Source: Flavobacterium crocinum (GTDB lineage Bacteria; Bacteroidota; Bacteroidia; Flavobacteriales; Flavobacteriaceae). Taken from it: DNA of 64,000 bases. Under the pieces are notes generated by a model. It saw nothing but the letters and a program-made list of their open reading frames with translations. It was not told the origin of the DNA and made no database searches. Shown here in pieces: positions 7,609-14,880 of this stretch. The stretch covers positions 3,224,001 through 3,288,000 of the forward strand of contig NZ_CP029255.1 in assembly GCF_003122385.1 (NCBI RefSeq), written 5' to 3'. The number at the start of each line of letters is the position of its first letter. The first letter of the stretch is position 1. A program made the position numbers and the translations under genes.

Positions 7609-8265
7609 TTAATTTCCATTTGCCCATTTTTTACTTGGAGTAATCCATTCATCTAAAGCTTTATATAAAAAGCCATGTTTAAGATTGGTATTCAATTCAA
7701 TTTCCTTAAAATGATTGACTTTAAGTTTTGAAGTCTCTTTGCGTTTGACTGCCGAAACGCCATAAATATCTGATTTTTCGTAAATAGTTAGAATGTTTCC
7801 GCAGAAATTAATATCCGGAATTTCTTTTATGTCAACATCTCTGAAACATCCAATAAAAACAAAATTCATATCCGGATTGGCCACAAAAGTCGAAACGTAT
7901 TGTGCAATATAACCGCCTTTTGAAGTTCCGATTACGGTAATTTTATTTGGAGCAATTCCTTGTTTAAGAAGCTTTTTGATTTGTTTTGTTATCTTTTCGG
8001 CGTAGTCGTATGCATTCGTGTTTTTCTTTCTGATTTCGCTGTAGACAATGAAACCGTCTTTTCGTAAAGAAGCTAAAATTTCATTGTATTCAGCTTTTCC
8101 ATATTCCGGATGTGAAACATCCAAAGGATTTTCTTCTATAAACTTATTATGAAGGAAAAAGATATAACGTTGGTCTTTTTTTAATGTTTCGGATTGGCCA
8201 GAACTTGTTTGAATTAAGAAAACAATTAGTAAAAAGGTCAGGAATGACTTTGAGATTTGTTTCAT
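7609..8265 (-). CDS. exported alpha/beta hydrolase
   Basis: A 218-residue protein with a Sec signal peptide (about residues 1-24, ending SSG-QSE). It is followed by an alpha/beta-hydrolase core: a first strand RYIFFLHNKF, then the nucleophile elbow VIGTSKGG with Ser115 as probable nucleophile. A later His in NLKHGFLY could complete the triad. Substrate is unknown. The small size and lack of a lid domain suggest a short-chain acyl esterase or a related enzyme. It is flanked by long intergenic regions and lies in a block that interrupts the usual thioredoxin to DoxX/BT_3928 linkage, so it may be an accessory gene. Confidence 0.8.
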   Translation of the reverse strand: MKQISKSFLTFLLIVFLIQTSSGQSETLKKDQRYIFFLHNKFIEENPLDVSHPEYGKAEYNEILASLRKDGFIVYSEIRKKNTNAYDYAEKITKQIKKLLKQGIAPNKITVIGTSKGGYIAQYVSTFVANPDMNFVFIGCFRDVDIKEIPDINFCGNILTIYEKSDIYGVSAVKRKETSKLKVNHFKEIELNTNLKHGFLYKALDEWITPSKKWANGN

Positions 8266-8338
8266 GCGAGGATTATTTTTGCATAAAAAAAGCCCAATTT
8301 TAAAAGGACTTTTTATTAGATAATTATTGTGGCTTAAA

Positions 8339-8491
8339 TTATAGATTTACTTTAAAAGTTAGCTTGCTAACTTCTTCTTGTTTTTTTGATTCGATAATTT
8401 TTAAATCATCTAATTTTTTATCAATCTTTATTTGCGAATTAATTGAAGGACTTTTTTTCTCAGTAGAATCTTTTTTTATTGTAGTTTTCAT
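8339..8491 (-). CDS. 50-residue charged protein, translationally coupled to DUF6934 gene
   Basis: A short ORF whose ATG overlaps the stop of the upstream DUF6934 gene in an ATGA arrangement (8488-8491). This is the classic signature of translational coupling. The predicted product starts MKTTIKKDSTEK and is Lys/Glu/Asp-rich with a helical middle (KKLDDLKIIESKKQEEV) and a C-terminal KLTFKVNL. It has no Cys and no membrane segment. I recognise no family. The coupling is the main reason to believe it is real. It may be a partner of the DUF6934 protein. Confidence 0.6.
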   Translation of the reverse strand: MKTTIKKDSTEKKSPSINSQIKIDKKLDDLKIIESKKQEEVSKLTFKVNL

Positions 8492-8961
8492 AATTCTTTT
8501 CTTTTAATAATAAAACCAAAATAATCTTCATTTGATTTGAAAGGAACACTGGTAATATGTCCAAATTCATTCATTAATGCTCCAAAGATAATGAAAGTTT
8601 CGGATAATTCTTCTAAATTGATTGAGATAGCTCTTCTGTATAAACGGGTTCTTCCAAGTGTACTACCTTTAAAAAAGACCAATTTTTCAGGATATTTTTC
8701 TGTAAAAATGTAAACTGATTTAGCAACTGTTGCTAAAATTATATTTCTATCTCCATTGTTTGTTATTATAGAATCATCTATAGTATATTTTTTCTGAGTA
8801 TGATTGTAAATCAAATCTCCAAATGCTAAATTGTATATTTCATCAGATTGAGTTGCGCTAAAAATTATCACTTTTTTTATTTCTCCATTTGAACCAATAC
8901 TTTTAAATTCAAACATTGTTGTTTCTGTATTTCTATACAGATCGTACTGTAAATGTTTCAT
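8488..8961 (-). CDS. DUF6934 family protein
   Basis: A 157-residue cytoplasmic protein that I recognise as DUF6934. The family signature is NLAFGDL, then ITNNGDRNIILATVAKSVYIFTEKYPEKLVFFKGSTLGRTRLYRRAI (conserved NNGD, the FTxKYP turn and the GST-RTRLY block). Function is uncharacterised. The gene is followed by a coupled 50-residue ORF, preceded by the terminator of the DoxX/BT_3928-type gene, and sits in a probable accessory block. Two-gene autonomous units of this size are reminiscent of toxin-antitoxin or small regulatory modules, but that is inference only. Confidence 0.75.
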   Translation of the reverse strand: MKHLQYDLYRNTETTMFEFKSIGSNGEIKKVIIFSATQSDEIYNLAFGDLIYNHTQKKYTIDDSIITNNGDRNIILATVAKSVYIFTEKYPEKLVFFKGSTLGRTRLYRRAISINLEELSETFIIFGALMNEFGHITSVPFKSNEDYFGFIIKRKEL

Positions 8962-9000
8962 TCTTCTAATTTGACTTGTAAAAGAATAAAATTAACGTAA

Positions 9001-9033
9001 AAAAAAAGCTACAAACAAATTGTAGCTTTTTCA
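9001..9033 (-). terminator. intrinsic terminator after the BT_3928-type gene
   Basis: Stem AAAAAGCTACAA with its complement TTGTAGCTTTTT and a short AT-rich loop, followed by eight or more T on the minus strand. It isolates the DUF6934 pair from the upstream DUF1599/DoxX transcript. Confidence 0.85.
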
Positions 9034-9051
9034 TTAATCTTAACTTAATAT

Positions 9052-10152
9052 CTATAATTTCAAATCATCAACATCGTTGTAATGTACTTTTTGAACAATA
9101 GTTCCGTTTTGAACTACCACAATACTTGGATTCGCTCTTTCAACGGTTTTTAAAGCTGTTCCATCGCAGAAATAGAATTCAGTATTCAAGTTATATTGTT
9201 TTTTAGCTTTTGCTATTTCATCTGCTCCAGAAGCAGTCATTCCAATCACTTTGTATCCTTTAGCTTTTGCATCAGCACTTACTTTTGCTAATTTTTTCAT
9301 TCCTTCTGGATTGGATAGATTCAAATCGTAAGTTACAAAAATTAATAGTTTTGGCTCTTTTAATAGCTCTTCTTTGTAATCAGAATCATCTTTTGTCATG
9401 GTGAAATCATGAATTGGAGGAATGTAACCTTCAGAAATCACCTTGTCTTTTCGGTCAACAAATGTTGCACCTTCTGGGATATTCATTAAATCTTTCTCCG
9501 TAAATTCTTTTTCAACACCGTTTACTTTATAGATGAAAATCATTTCTACAACCGATTTTGGAGCACCTTCCGGAATTTCCATTCCTTTCTCAATGTTGGT
9601 TCCTACTTTATAAGGACGGAAATCTTTTATCGGATTGTGATTTAAAACCCAAACCGCCATAAATACACAAAGAATAATGCTGATTAATACCACGATATTG
9701 GTAATCATTTTTGAAAATAACGGTTTTACTAATTTCTTGTTGATGAATAAAATCAGAATAAAGAAAAGTAAAACAACATCTTTTGTGAAAGACTGCCAAG
9801 GTGTTAAGTGTAAAGCATCTCCAAAACAGCCACAATCTTTTACAACATCAAAATAAGCAGAGTAGAAGGTAAGGAATGTAAAGAAAACTATTAAAAGCAA
9901 TAACGCCCAAATCGTTAATTTTGATTTGTAACCCACTAAAAGCATTACGCCTAATACAACTTCCAGAATTACCAAAAAGATAGCTAATCCTAAAGCCAAA
10001 GGCTCTAAAAATGGCATATTGAAAACTGGTTCGCTAAAATATTCTGTTAATTTATAAGAGAAACCAACTGGATCATTTAGCTTGATTAATCCAGAAATGA
10101 TAAATAGGACGCCGACAAATAATCGGGAGAATTGGGTAATAATGTTTTTCAT
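9052..10152 (-). CDS. DoxX/MauE-like membrane protein with thioredoxin-like C-terminal domain (BT_3928 type)
   Basis: A 366-residue inner-membrane protein. Residues 1-145 hold four transmembrane helices of the DoxX/MauE type with the signature GLIKLNDPVGFSYKLTEYF, and a CGCFGD motif in the loop before helix four. Residues about 235-366 resemble a thioredoxin/peroxiredoxin fold (LLIFVTYDL, then FCDGTALKTVERANPSIVVVQNG) but lack a CxxC. Bacteroidota homologues are called BT_3928 family. The CGCF pair and the thioredoxin-like domain suggest a role in envelope thiol redox or sulfur chemistry together with the nearby thioredoxin-like lipoprotein. Function is not established. Confidence 0.85.
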   Translation of the reverse strand: MKNIITQFSRLFVGVLFIISGLIKLNDPVGFSYKLTEYFSEPVFNMPFLEPLALGLAIFLVILEVVLGVMLLVGYKSKLTIWALLLLIVFFTFLTFYSAYFDVVKDCGCFGDALHLTPWQSFTKDVVLLFFILILFINKKLVKPLFSKMITNIVVLISIILCVFMAVWVLNHNPIKDFRPYKVGTNIEKGMEIPEGAPKSVVEMIFIYKVNGVEKEFTEKDLMNIPEGATFVDRKDKVISEGYIPPIHDFTMTKDDSDYKEELLKEPKLLIFVTYDLNLSNPEGMKKLAKVSADAKAKGYKVIGMTASGADEIAKAKKQYNLNTEFYFCDGTALKTVERANPSIVVVQNGTIVQKVHYNDVDDLKL

Positions 10153-10235
10153 GGCAAATATTTAAATTTAAAAATTCAATAAAAAAATCCCAAATTCCAA
10201 TCTTACTTGGATTTTGGAATTAAAAATATTGGATT

Positions 10236-10778
10236 TTATTTGTTTATTGGATTTAAAATTAAGGCAAAAACGGAGTAATTAATCATATCCTGATAATTCG
10301 CATCAATTCCTTCAGAAACTATTGTTTTTCCTTTGTTGTCTTCAATTTGTTTTACTCGAAGCAACTTCTGCAAAATCAAATCGGTTAAAGAGCTTACACG
10401 CATGTCGCGCCACGCTTCTCCATAATCGTGATTTTTGGCTTCCATCAAATCTTTAGTCAGTTTTACTTTAGCATCATATAATTCAGTTGCTTTTTCAACG
10501 TCCAAATCAGGCTGATCCACAACGCCTAATTCTAACTGAATCAGAGCCATAATAGAATAATTGATGATTCCGATAAATTCTCCTTTTTCATCTTCATCCA
10601 CTTTACGGACTTCATTTTCCTGTAAACTTCTAATTCTTTGTGCTTTTATAAAAATCTGGTCAGTCAGTGACGGTAGTCTCAAAATTCTCCATGCGCTGCC
10701 ATAATCTGTCATTTTATTGATAAACAACGTACGGCAAACCGCGATAACATTATCAAACTCTTCGGAAGTATTCTTCAT
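10236..10778 (-). CDS. DUF1599 domain protein
   Basis: A 180-residue soluble protein made of two copies of the same module. MTDYGSAWRILRLPSLTDQIFIKAQRIRSLQ in the first half matches NHDYGEAWRDMRVSSLTDLILQKLLRVKQIE in the second. Each repeat carries a conserved YG-AWR and SLTD-I motif. This is the DUF1599 family, which I remember as also being called a nucleotide-modification-associated domain. It is divergently placed from folP, a linkage I remember as frequent in Bacteroidota. It leads the operon with the DoxX/BT_3928-type gene 83 bp downstream. Confidence 0.85.
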   Translation of the reverse strand: MKNTSEEFDNVIAVCRTLFINKMTDYGSAWRILRLPSLTDQIFIKAQRIRSLQENEVRKVDEDEKGEFIGIINYSIMALIQLELGVVDQPDLDVEKATELYDAKVKLTKDLMEAKNHDYGEAWRDMRVSSLTDLILQKLLRVKQIEDNKGKTIVSEGIDANYQDMINYSVFALILNPINK

Positions 10779-10830
10779 TTATATGCTGTATATTTGCTAA
10801 AATTTCTTCAAAAATAAGGATAATTTTTTA

Positions 10831-10995
10831 AGAGTTTCAAGTTTCAGGTTTTCTTTGTTTCAAGTTTTTTCTAAACAAATTGTTAACGCTGCGAACTTGA
10901 AACTGAAAAAATGTTTCAGGTTTCAGGTTTCAAGTTCCCAAACTTGCGTAATCTGCATGAACTTGGAACTTTAAACAAATAAAACTTGAAACCAA
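10831..10995. repeat. degenerate heptad and inverted repeats in the folP/DUF1599 divergent promoter region
   Basis: GTTTCAG/GTTTCAA units recur here, for example GTTTCAGGTTTCAGGTTTCAAG near 10915-10938. They occur together with their complements AACTTGAAAC, giving several overlapping potential hairpins. The array runs right up to the folP start codon and covers the space where the divergent promoters should be. The unit length of 7 matches the other heptad arrays in this window. Confidence 0.65.
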
Positions 10996-11820
10996 ATGTT
11001 TATTAACTGCAAAGGCGAACTTATAGATTTAACGATTCCAAAAGTGATGGGAATCTTGAATGTAACGCCAAATTCTTTCTTTGACGGAGGAAAATATAAA
11101 AAAGAAGACGAAATTATTTCACAAGTTGATAAAATGCTTTCTGAAGGAGCTACATTTATCGATATTGGTGCTTATTCCAGTAAACCAAGTGCCGAATTTG
11201 TTTCAGAGCAAGAAGAAATCGACCGAATTGTTCCCGCAATCGAATTGATTTTAAAGCATTTTCCAGAAGCATTATTATCCATTGATACTTTTAGAGCTGA
11301 AGTTGCCAAAGCGAGTATAGAAAGCGGTGCGGCAATGATAAATGATATTGCAGCCGGCGAATTGGACGATAAAATGTTTGATGTTATTGCAAAATATAAT
11401 GTGCCTTACATTATGATGCACATGCGAGGTAATCCGCAGACGATGCAAAGTTTGACGCAATATGAGGATATTGTAAAAGAAATGCTTTTTTATTTTTCTG
11501 AAAAAGTGCAACAAGCAAGAGCTTTAGGAATCAACGATTTGATTTTGGATCCTGGTTTCGGTTTTGCCAAAACAACCGATCAGAATTATGAGGTAATGCA
11601 GAAAATGGAGCTTTTTAATCTTTTAGATTTACCGGTTTTAGTTGGCATTTCAAGAAAATCAATGATTTATAAGACATTAGATATTACACCGCAGGAAGCT
11701 TTAAACGGAACAACTTTTTTGAATACAATTGCTTTGATGAAAGGGGCAAAAATTCTTCGTGTTCATGATGTGAAGGAAGCTGTGGAATGTGTTACTTTGT
11801 TTAATAAAATGAGTTTATAA
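10996..11820 (+). CDS. folP: dihydropteroate synthase
   Basis: Condenses p-aminobenzoate with 6-hydroxymethyl-dihydropterin diphosphate in folate synthesis and is the sulfonamide target. The 274-residue TIM barrel shows GILNVTPNSFFDGG (pterin and diphosphate loop), IDIGAYSSKPSA, SIDTFR, the Asn of MINDIAAG, and LDPGFGFAKTTDQN. SRKSMI and the C-terminal RVHDVKEA (Arg and His for phosphate) are also present. The ATG follows a palindrome-rich region divergent from DUF1599. The sulfonamide-sensitive loops look unaltered at this resolution, though resistance cannot be judged by eye. Confidence 0.95.
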   Translation: MFINCKGELIDLTIPKVMGILNVTPNSFFDGGKYKKEDEIISQVDKMLSEGATFIDIGAYSSKPSAEFVSEQEEIDRIVPAIELILKHFPEALLSIDTFRAEVAKASIESGAAMINDIAAGELDDKMFDVIAKYNVPYIMMHMRGNPQTMQSLTQYEDIVKEMLFYFSEKVQQARALGINDLILDPGFGFAKTTDQNYEVMQKMELFNLLDLPVLVGISRKSMIYKTLDITPQEALNGTTFLNTIALMKGAKILRVHDVKEAVECVTLFNKMSL

Positions 11821-11835
11821 TAATATTTAAGCAAT

Positions 11836-11931
11836 CGTTTTGTCATTCCGAGGAACGAGGAATCACACTAGTGTTTCCTCACAGAATGTCGCCAATCTTT
11901 GTCGAGTTTCGAGTGTGATTCCTCGTTCCTC
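11836..11931. repeat. REP-like palindrome, family B, left part (target of IS110 element)
   Basis: A perfect 20-bp inverted repeat (11850-11869 with 11912-11931) around a 42-nt loop. It is preceded by CGTTTTGTCATTCCGA at 11836. The complement of that outer sequence, TCGGAATGACAAACG, is found 1.2 kb away at 13130-13144, just past the transposase gene. The uninterrupted element would therefore be a hairpin with about 34-bp arms, now split by the insertion. Confidence 0.8.
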
Positions 11932-12151
11932 CTTTAGATTTGTTTTTTGAAATTTAAGTAGATTTATGATTGAGAAAGGAAGCAAAAGTAAACTATTCGT
12001 TCCTCTGAGCTTGAGACTCATATCCTGATTAAGACTTTAGCTTCCCTTTCATCAAAGACTCAGATAGAAATTTGGGCTTGAGACCCGTTATTAAGGAGTT
12101 GAGCTTATGATGAATTTCTCAAATCATTTGTTGAATCGTAAAAACAAAGTT
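11932..12151 (+). ncRNA. putative bridge-RNA-coding left end of the IS110 element
   Basis: About 220 nt of non-coding DNA precede the transposase start, while almost nothing follows the stop codon. That asymmetry is characteristic of the IS110 group, in which the long left end encodes the structured bridge RNA that pairs with target and donor DNA. Short inverted repeats are visible, such as TTGAGACTCATA near 12009 with GAGACCCGTT near 12080 and AAGACTTTAGC with CATCAAAGACT. I cannot fold the RNA here, so the boundaries and loops are unassigned. Confidence 0.4.
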
Positions 12152-13126
12152 ATGAAAAACATTATTATCGGAATTGATATCAGCAAAAAGACTTTAGATA
12201 TCTGCGTAAAAGAAGAGGCTATTAATTATTTTACTATTGAAAATGAAATTAATGACATTACTCGTTTTTTTAAAAGATATGCTAAAGAAAATGTAATTCT
12301 GGCAATGGAAAATACAGGCAGATACAACTGGAATATCTTTGAAGCATTGGAAAAATTTAACTTTAAGGTTTATGTTATATCAGCTCTGCATATCAAAAAA
12401 AGCATTGGTCTTGTCAGAGGGAAAAATGATAAAATCGATGCACTGCGTATCTGCAGTTTCATTGAGAAAAATTATCAGGAGAACAGAGAATGGAAGCCGA
12501 GCTCCTCTTCTATAAAAAAAATAAAAATACTATTGACAGAAAGAGCTTTAAGAATAAAAATCAAAAAACAGCTTATGGTTCAGCAGCATGACTACAAATT
12601 AATGAAAGGTATTGGGCTGGATAAAGAGTTAAAAAACTTAAACATCAAACTTATTAAAAGTATTGAGGCACAAATTATGATTATTGAAAATGATATTGAA
12701 GCTATAATCCTAAAGAATGAAAATCTAAACCACCAGCAGAAATTGATAAAATCTGTTCCTGGAGTGGGTCAAGTTTTATCTTGGACATTATTATCTAAAA
12801 CAGAAGGTTTTACAGTTATAACTGATCCAAGAAAAATGGCATGCTACAGCGGAGTTGTGCCTTTTGATTTTCAATCTGGAACATCATTAAAAAAAAGGCC
12901 CGGAGTATCAATGCTTGCTGATAAAAACCTAAAGACTGTTTTACACATGGCCGCAATGAGTGCAATTAGACTTGATAATGACTTAAGAAAATATTACATC
13001 CGAAAAGTTGATGAAGGAAAAAACAAAATGAGTGTTTTAAACGCTGTGAGAAACAAAATAATTCATCGAGTTTTTGCGGTAATAAAAAATCAAACCTCTT
13101 ATCAAAAAGATTTGGTTTTATCATAG
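12152..13126 (+). CDS. IS110-family transposase (DEDD/RuvC type)
   Basis: Recombinase of 324 residues that catalyses insertion and excision of the element. The N-terminal RuvC-like domain has the DEDD acidic set: Asp9 in GIDISKKT, Glu53 in AMENTGRYN, Asp93 and Asp96 in KNDKIDALR. The C-terminal Transposase_20 domain has SVPGVGQVLSWTLL, a MACYSGVVPF block and Ser242 in QSGTS, the position of the nucleophile in IS110 enzymes. The frame is open 15 codons upstream (12107), but Met at 12152 begins the family sequence MKNIIIGIDISKK. No frameshift or stop is seen, so the element may be active. Confidence 0.92.
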   Translation: MKNIIIGIDISKKTLDICVKEEAINYFTIENEINDITRFFKRYAKENVILAMENTGRYNWNIFEALEKFNFKVYVISALHIKKSIGLVRGKNDKIDALRICSFIEKNYQENREWKPSSSSIKKIKILLTERALRIKIKKQLMVQQHDYKLMKGIGLDKELKNLNIKLIKSIEAQIMIIENDIEAIILKNENLNHQQKLIKSVPGVGQVLSWTLLSKTEGFTVITDPRKMACYSGVVPFDFQSGTSLKKRPGVSMLADKNLKTVLHMAAMSAIRLDNDLRKYYIRKVDEGKNKMSVLNAVRNKIIHRVFAVIKNQTSYQKDLVLS

Positions 13127-13129
13127 AAA

Positions 13130-13144
13130 TCGGAATGACAAACG
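13130..13144. repeat. REP-like palindrome, family B, right remnant
   Basis: TCGGAATGACAAACG is the complement of 11836-11851 with one base difference. It is the outermost part of the palindrome's right arm, displaced 1.2 kb from the rest by the IS110 insertion. Confidence 0.75.
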
Positions 13145-13174
13145 TTGTGTTAATTCTTTGGGTAAAAAATAAAT

Positions 13175-13810
13175 ATGATGAAATACTTCACTTTAATTAT
13201 CGCTTTTCTTCTTTTTTCCTGCGGAAAAAAAGAAGATGTTTTACTTCCAAAATCAAATGTTACAATTGTAAAAGATGTACAAGATCATTCGCCTGTTTAT
13301 ATCTTTTTTAAAACAGAAGGAAAAGACACCATTGCTGACTTAAACCGAAAAAGCGCGATCATTTCGACCAATTGGATTCTGAATATAGACAAACGTCTTC
13401 CGTTAAAATCAGTGATTCCGCAGGTAATGAAAATGCAGGATAAGAAGCGAAATGAAAAAATGCATCAAAATGAAGAATCTGAAAATTATTATTCCTATGC
13501 AGATTCAATAGGGAAGAATTTAGCTTTTCTGCCTTTCACTAAAGTGTTTTATAAAATGGAAAGACCTTCCAAAGGAAGTTTTGTAGTTTACTTTAAAAAA
13601 GGCAAACAACAGGTTTTTATGATGAATAAGGAAATAAAAATAACAGAAATATTAAAACAATTTTACAGTATAAAATTTGAAAGAGTACCGGATTTAGTGT
13701 TTTTATTTGATAAGAATATGAGTTACGAAGAATATCTCCAATATAAAATTCTACTGCAAAAAGAAGTGACTTACAATCTCGATAAACTTCCTGTAGAATA
13801 CATTTTTTAA
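13175..13810 (+). CDS. hypothetical lipoprotein
   Basis: A 211-residue exported protein with a lipobox (AFLLFSC, Cys at about residue 17 counting from the first Met). The mature part is mixed alpha/beta and strongly basic, with many Lys and several aromatic residues, and no motif that I recognise. Two consecutive Met codons (13175 and 13178) make the start ambiguous by one residue. It converges with rlmH, ending 23 bp from that gene's stop. Only the IS element and its target palindrome separate it from folP, so before the insertion it was probably folP's close downstream neighbour. Function unknown. Confidence 0.75.
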   Translation: MMKYFTLIIAFLLFSCGKKEDVLLPKSNVTIVKDVQDHSPVYIFFKTEGKDTIADLNRKSAIISTNWILNIDKRLPLKSVIPQVMKMQDKKRNEKMHQNEESENYYSYADSIGKNLAFLPFTKVFYKMERPSKGSFVVYFKKGKQQVFMMNKEIKITEILKQFYSIKFERVPDLVFLFDKNMSYEEYLQYKILLQKEVTYNLDKLPVEYIF

Positions 13811-13833
13811 CCTAGAACCTGAAACAAAAAAAA

Positions 13834-14307
13834 CTATTGATGATGATAAGGTTCGTTTCGTAAAATGGTAAATCCACGGTACAATTGTTCGATAAAAAAC
13901 AAACGAACCATTTGATGTGAAAACGTCATCAGCGAAAGCGACACTTTTCCCTGTGCTTTTTTATAAACGGTTTCAGAAAACCCATACGGACCGCCAATTA
14001 CGAAAACTAAAGTTTTAACGCCTGAATTCATTTTCTTTTGTAATTCTTCAGAGAAACCAACGCTTGAGAATGTTTTTCCGTTTTCATCCAATAAAATTAA
14101 TTGGTCGGTTGGGGAAAGTTTCGATAAAATCAATTCGCCTTCTTTTTCCTTTTGCTGACTTTCAGATAAATTTTTTACGTTTTTGATATCGGGAATAATC
14201 TCCAGATCAAATTTGATGTAAAAGGACAAACGTTTGGTGTAATCGTCAATCAAAGTCTGAAGCGATTTATTATCTGTTTTGCCTATGGCGATGAGTTTGA
14301 TATTCAT
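13834..14307 (-). CDS. rlmH: 23S rRNA (pseudouridine1915-N3)-methyltransferase
   Basis: SPOUT-class methyltransferase that methylates pseudouridine 1915 in helix 69 of 23S rRNA on 70S ribosomes. The 157-residue protein has the trefoil-knot SAM site FVIGGPYGFSETVYKKA and the C-terminal LMTFSHQMVRLFFIEQLYRGFTILRNEPYHHQ (Tyr/His tail that contacts rRNA). The frame is open to 14376, but the extra 23 N-terminal residues translate a repeat sequence rather than protein. Met at 14307 begins MNIKLIAIGKT, the normal start. Confidence 0.95.
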   Translation of the reverse strand: MNIKLIAIGKTDNKSLQTLIDDYTKRLSFYIKFDLEIIPDIKNVKNLSESQQKEKEGELILSKLSPTDQLILLDENGKTFSSVGFSEELQKKMNSGVKTLVFVIGGPYGFSETVYKKAQGKVSLSLMTFSHQMVRLFFIEQLYRGFTILRNEPYHHQ

Positions 14308-14329
14308 TGTTTTGTTTTCTTTTTTGCCA

Positions 14330-14385
14330 CGACCCGAGCGATAGCGAACGGACGAAGTAATTGCTCGAATTGGCACGAATTTAAT
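14330..14385. repeat. possible copy of intergenic repeat family F
   Basis: Read on the minus strand, AATTCGTGCCAATTCGAGC followed by a 26-nt insert and CGTGGCA resembles the right arm of the palindrome at 47532-47613 (AATTTGTG-AATTGGTG-AATTTGTGGCA). It lies directly upstream of the rlmH start, where its translation makes a false N-terminal extension. Confidence 0.45.
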
Positions 14386-14386
14386 T

Positions 14387-14542
14387 TAAACACATAGAGA
14401 CATAGTTTCTCTTTGTCTGTAAAAGGCGTTTCACTTGCATCAATGCACATAGCTTCAATTGTAATCTATGTGTTAAAATCTAGATTTTTTCTAAATTCTT
14501 ATATTCCTAATTTACTTTAAAATCTATGTTTCTATGTGTTTA
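14387..14542. repeat. MITE-like element, copy 1
   Basis: A 156-bp non-coding element with 19-bp terminal inverted repeats (TAAACACATAGAGACATAG at 14387-14405 and its near complement at 14524-14542). Inside is a second hairpin, CACATAG/CTATGTG around 14447-14475, and the palindrome AAATCTAGATTT. A second copy in the opposite orientation lies at 20083-20235, with clearly more than 80% identity by eye over the first 120 bp. It fills the gap between rlmH and the ABM gene. Confidence 0.8.
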
Positions 14543-14567
14543 ATTTTTTTAGCACAAAGCATAGCTA

Positions 14568-14870
14568 TTATTTTTTATTCTCAAAAACGGTTTCGAAATG
14601 TTCTACAATTGGAAAAGGTTCGTAATAATGATGTAAAATCTTTTTCCATTCCAAATGCGCTTCAGAAGTTCTGAAACCTATTGTGTGATCTTCAAGCGTA
14701 TTCCAGTCCACCAGTAAAAGATATTTGTTTTCAACTTCAAGACATTTTTCCAGACGATGTCCTAAATAACCATCGATTGATGAAATATATTGACTTGCTT
14801 TTGCAAAATCAGCTTCAAATTGAGAGGCTAATTCTGGTTTTACATAAAGAAATGCTGCTTCTAAAATCAT
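14568..14870 (-). CDS. antibiotic biosynthesis monooxygenase (ABM) domain protein
   Basis: A 100-residue single-domain protein of the dimeric alpha/beta ABM superfamily. Visible features are MILEAAFLYVKPELASQFEADF (first strand and helix), then ISSIDGYLGHRLEKCLEVENKYLLLVDWNTLEDH and FRTSEAHLEWKKILHHYY, the normal spacing of the fold. Members range from quinone-forming oxygenases to heme-degrading enzymes and many uncharacterised stress proteins. The Asn and Trp residues of heme-degrading IsdG members are not clearly matched. It is flanked by a MITE-like element and a hairpin element, so it is probably monocistronic. Confidence 0.82.
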   Translation of the reverse strand: MILEAAFLYVKPELASQFEADFAKASQYISSIDGYLGHRLEKCLEVENKYLLLVDWNTLEDHTIGFRTSEAHLEWKKILHHYYEPFPIVEHFETVFENKK

Positions 14871-14880
14871 ATTTAAATGA

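Larger units (their letters stand above)
11932..13129 (+). mobile_element. IS110-family insertion element (about 1.2 kb)
   Basis: The boundaries are deduced from the split palindrome. The left arm runs intact to 11931, and its expected continuation resumes at 13130. The element is about 1198 bp, has one intact transposase gene and no obvious terminal inverted repeats, as expected for IS110. The dinucleotide TC occurs at both junctions (11930-11931 and 13130-13131), compatible with a 2-bp recombination core and no longer target duplication. It lies between folP and an unrelated lipoprotein gene and interrupts no CDS. Confidence 0.8.

Noticed and set aside
8339..8491. RiPP or class I lanthipeptide precursor
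   Set aside because: The 50-residue product has no Cys and no Ser/Thr-rich core after a leader, and no modification enzymes are nearby.
14308..14376. N-terminal extension of RlmH
   Set aside because: The extra 23 codons translate intergenic repeat sequence. The normal family start is Met at 14307.
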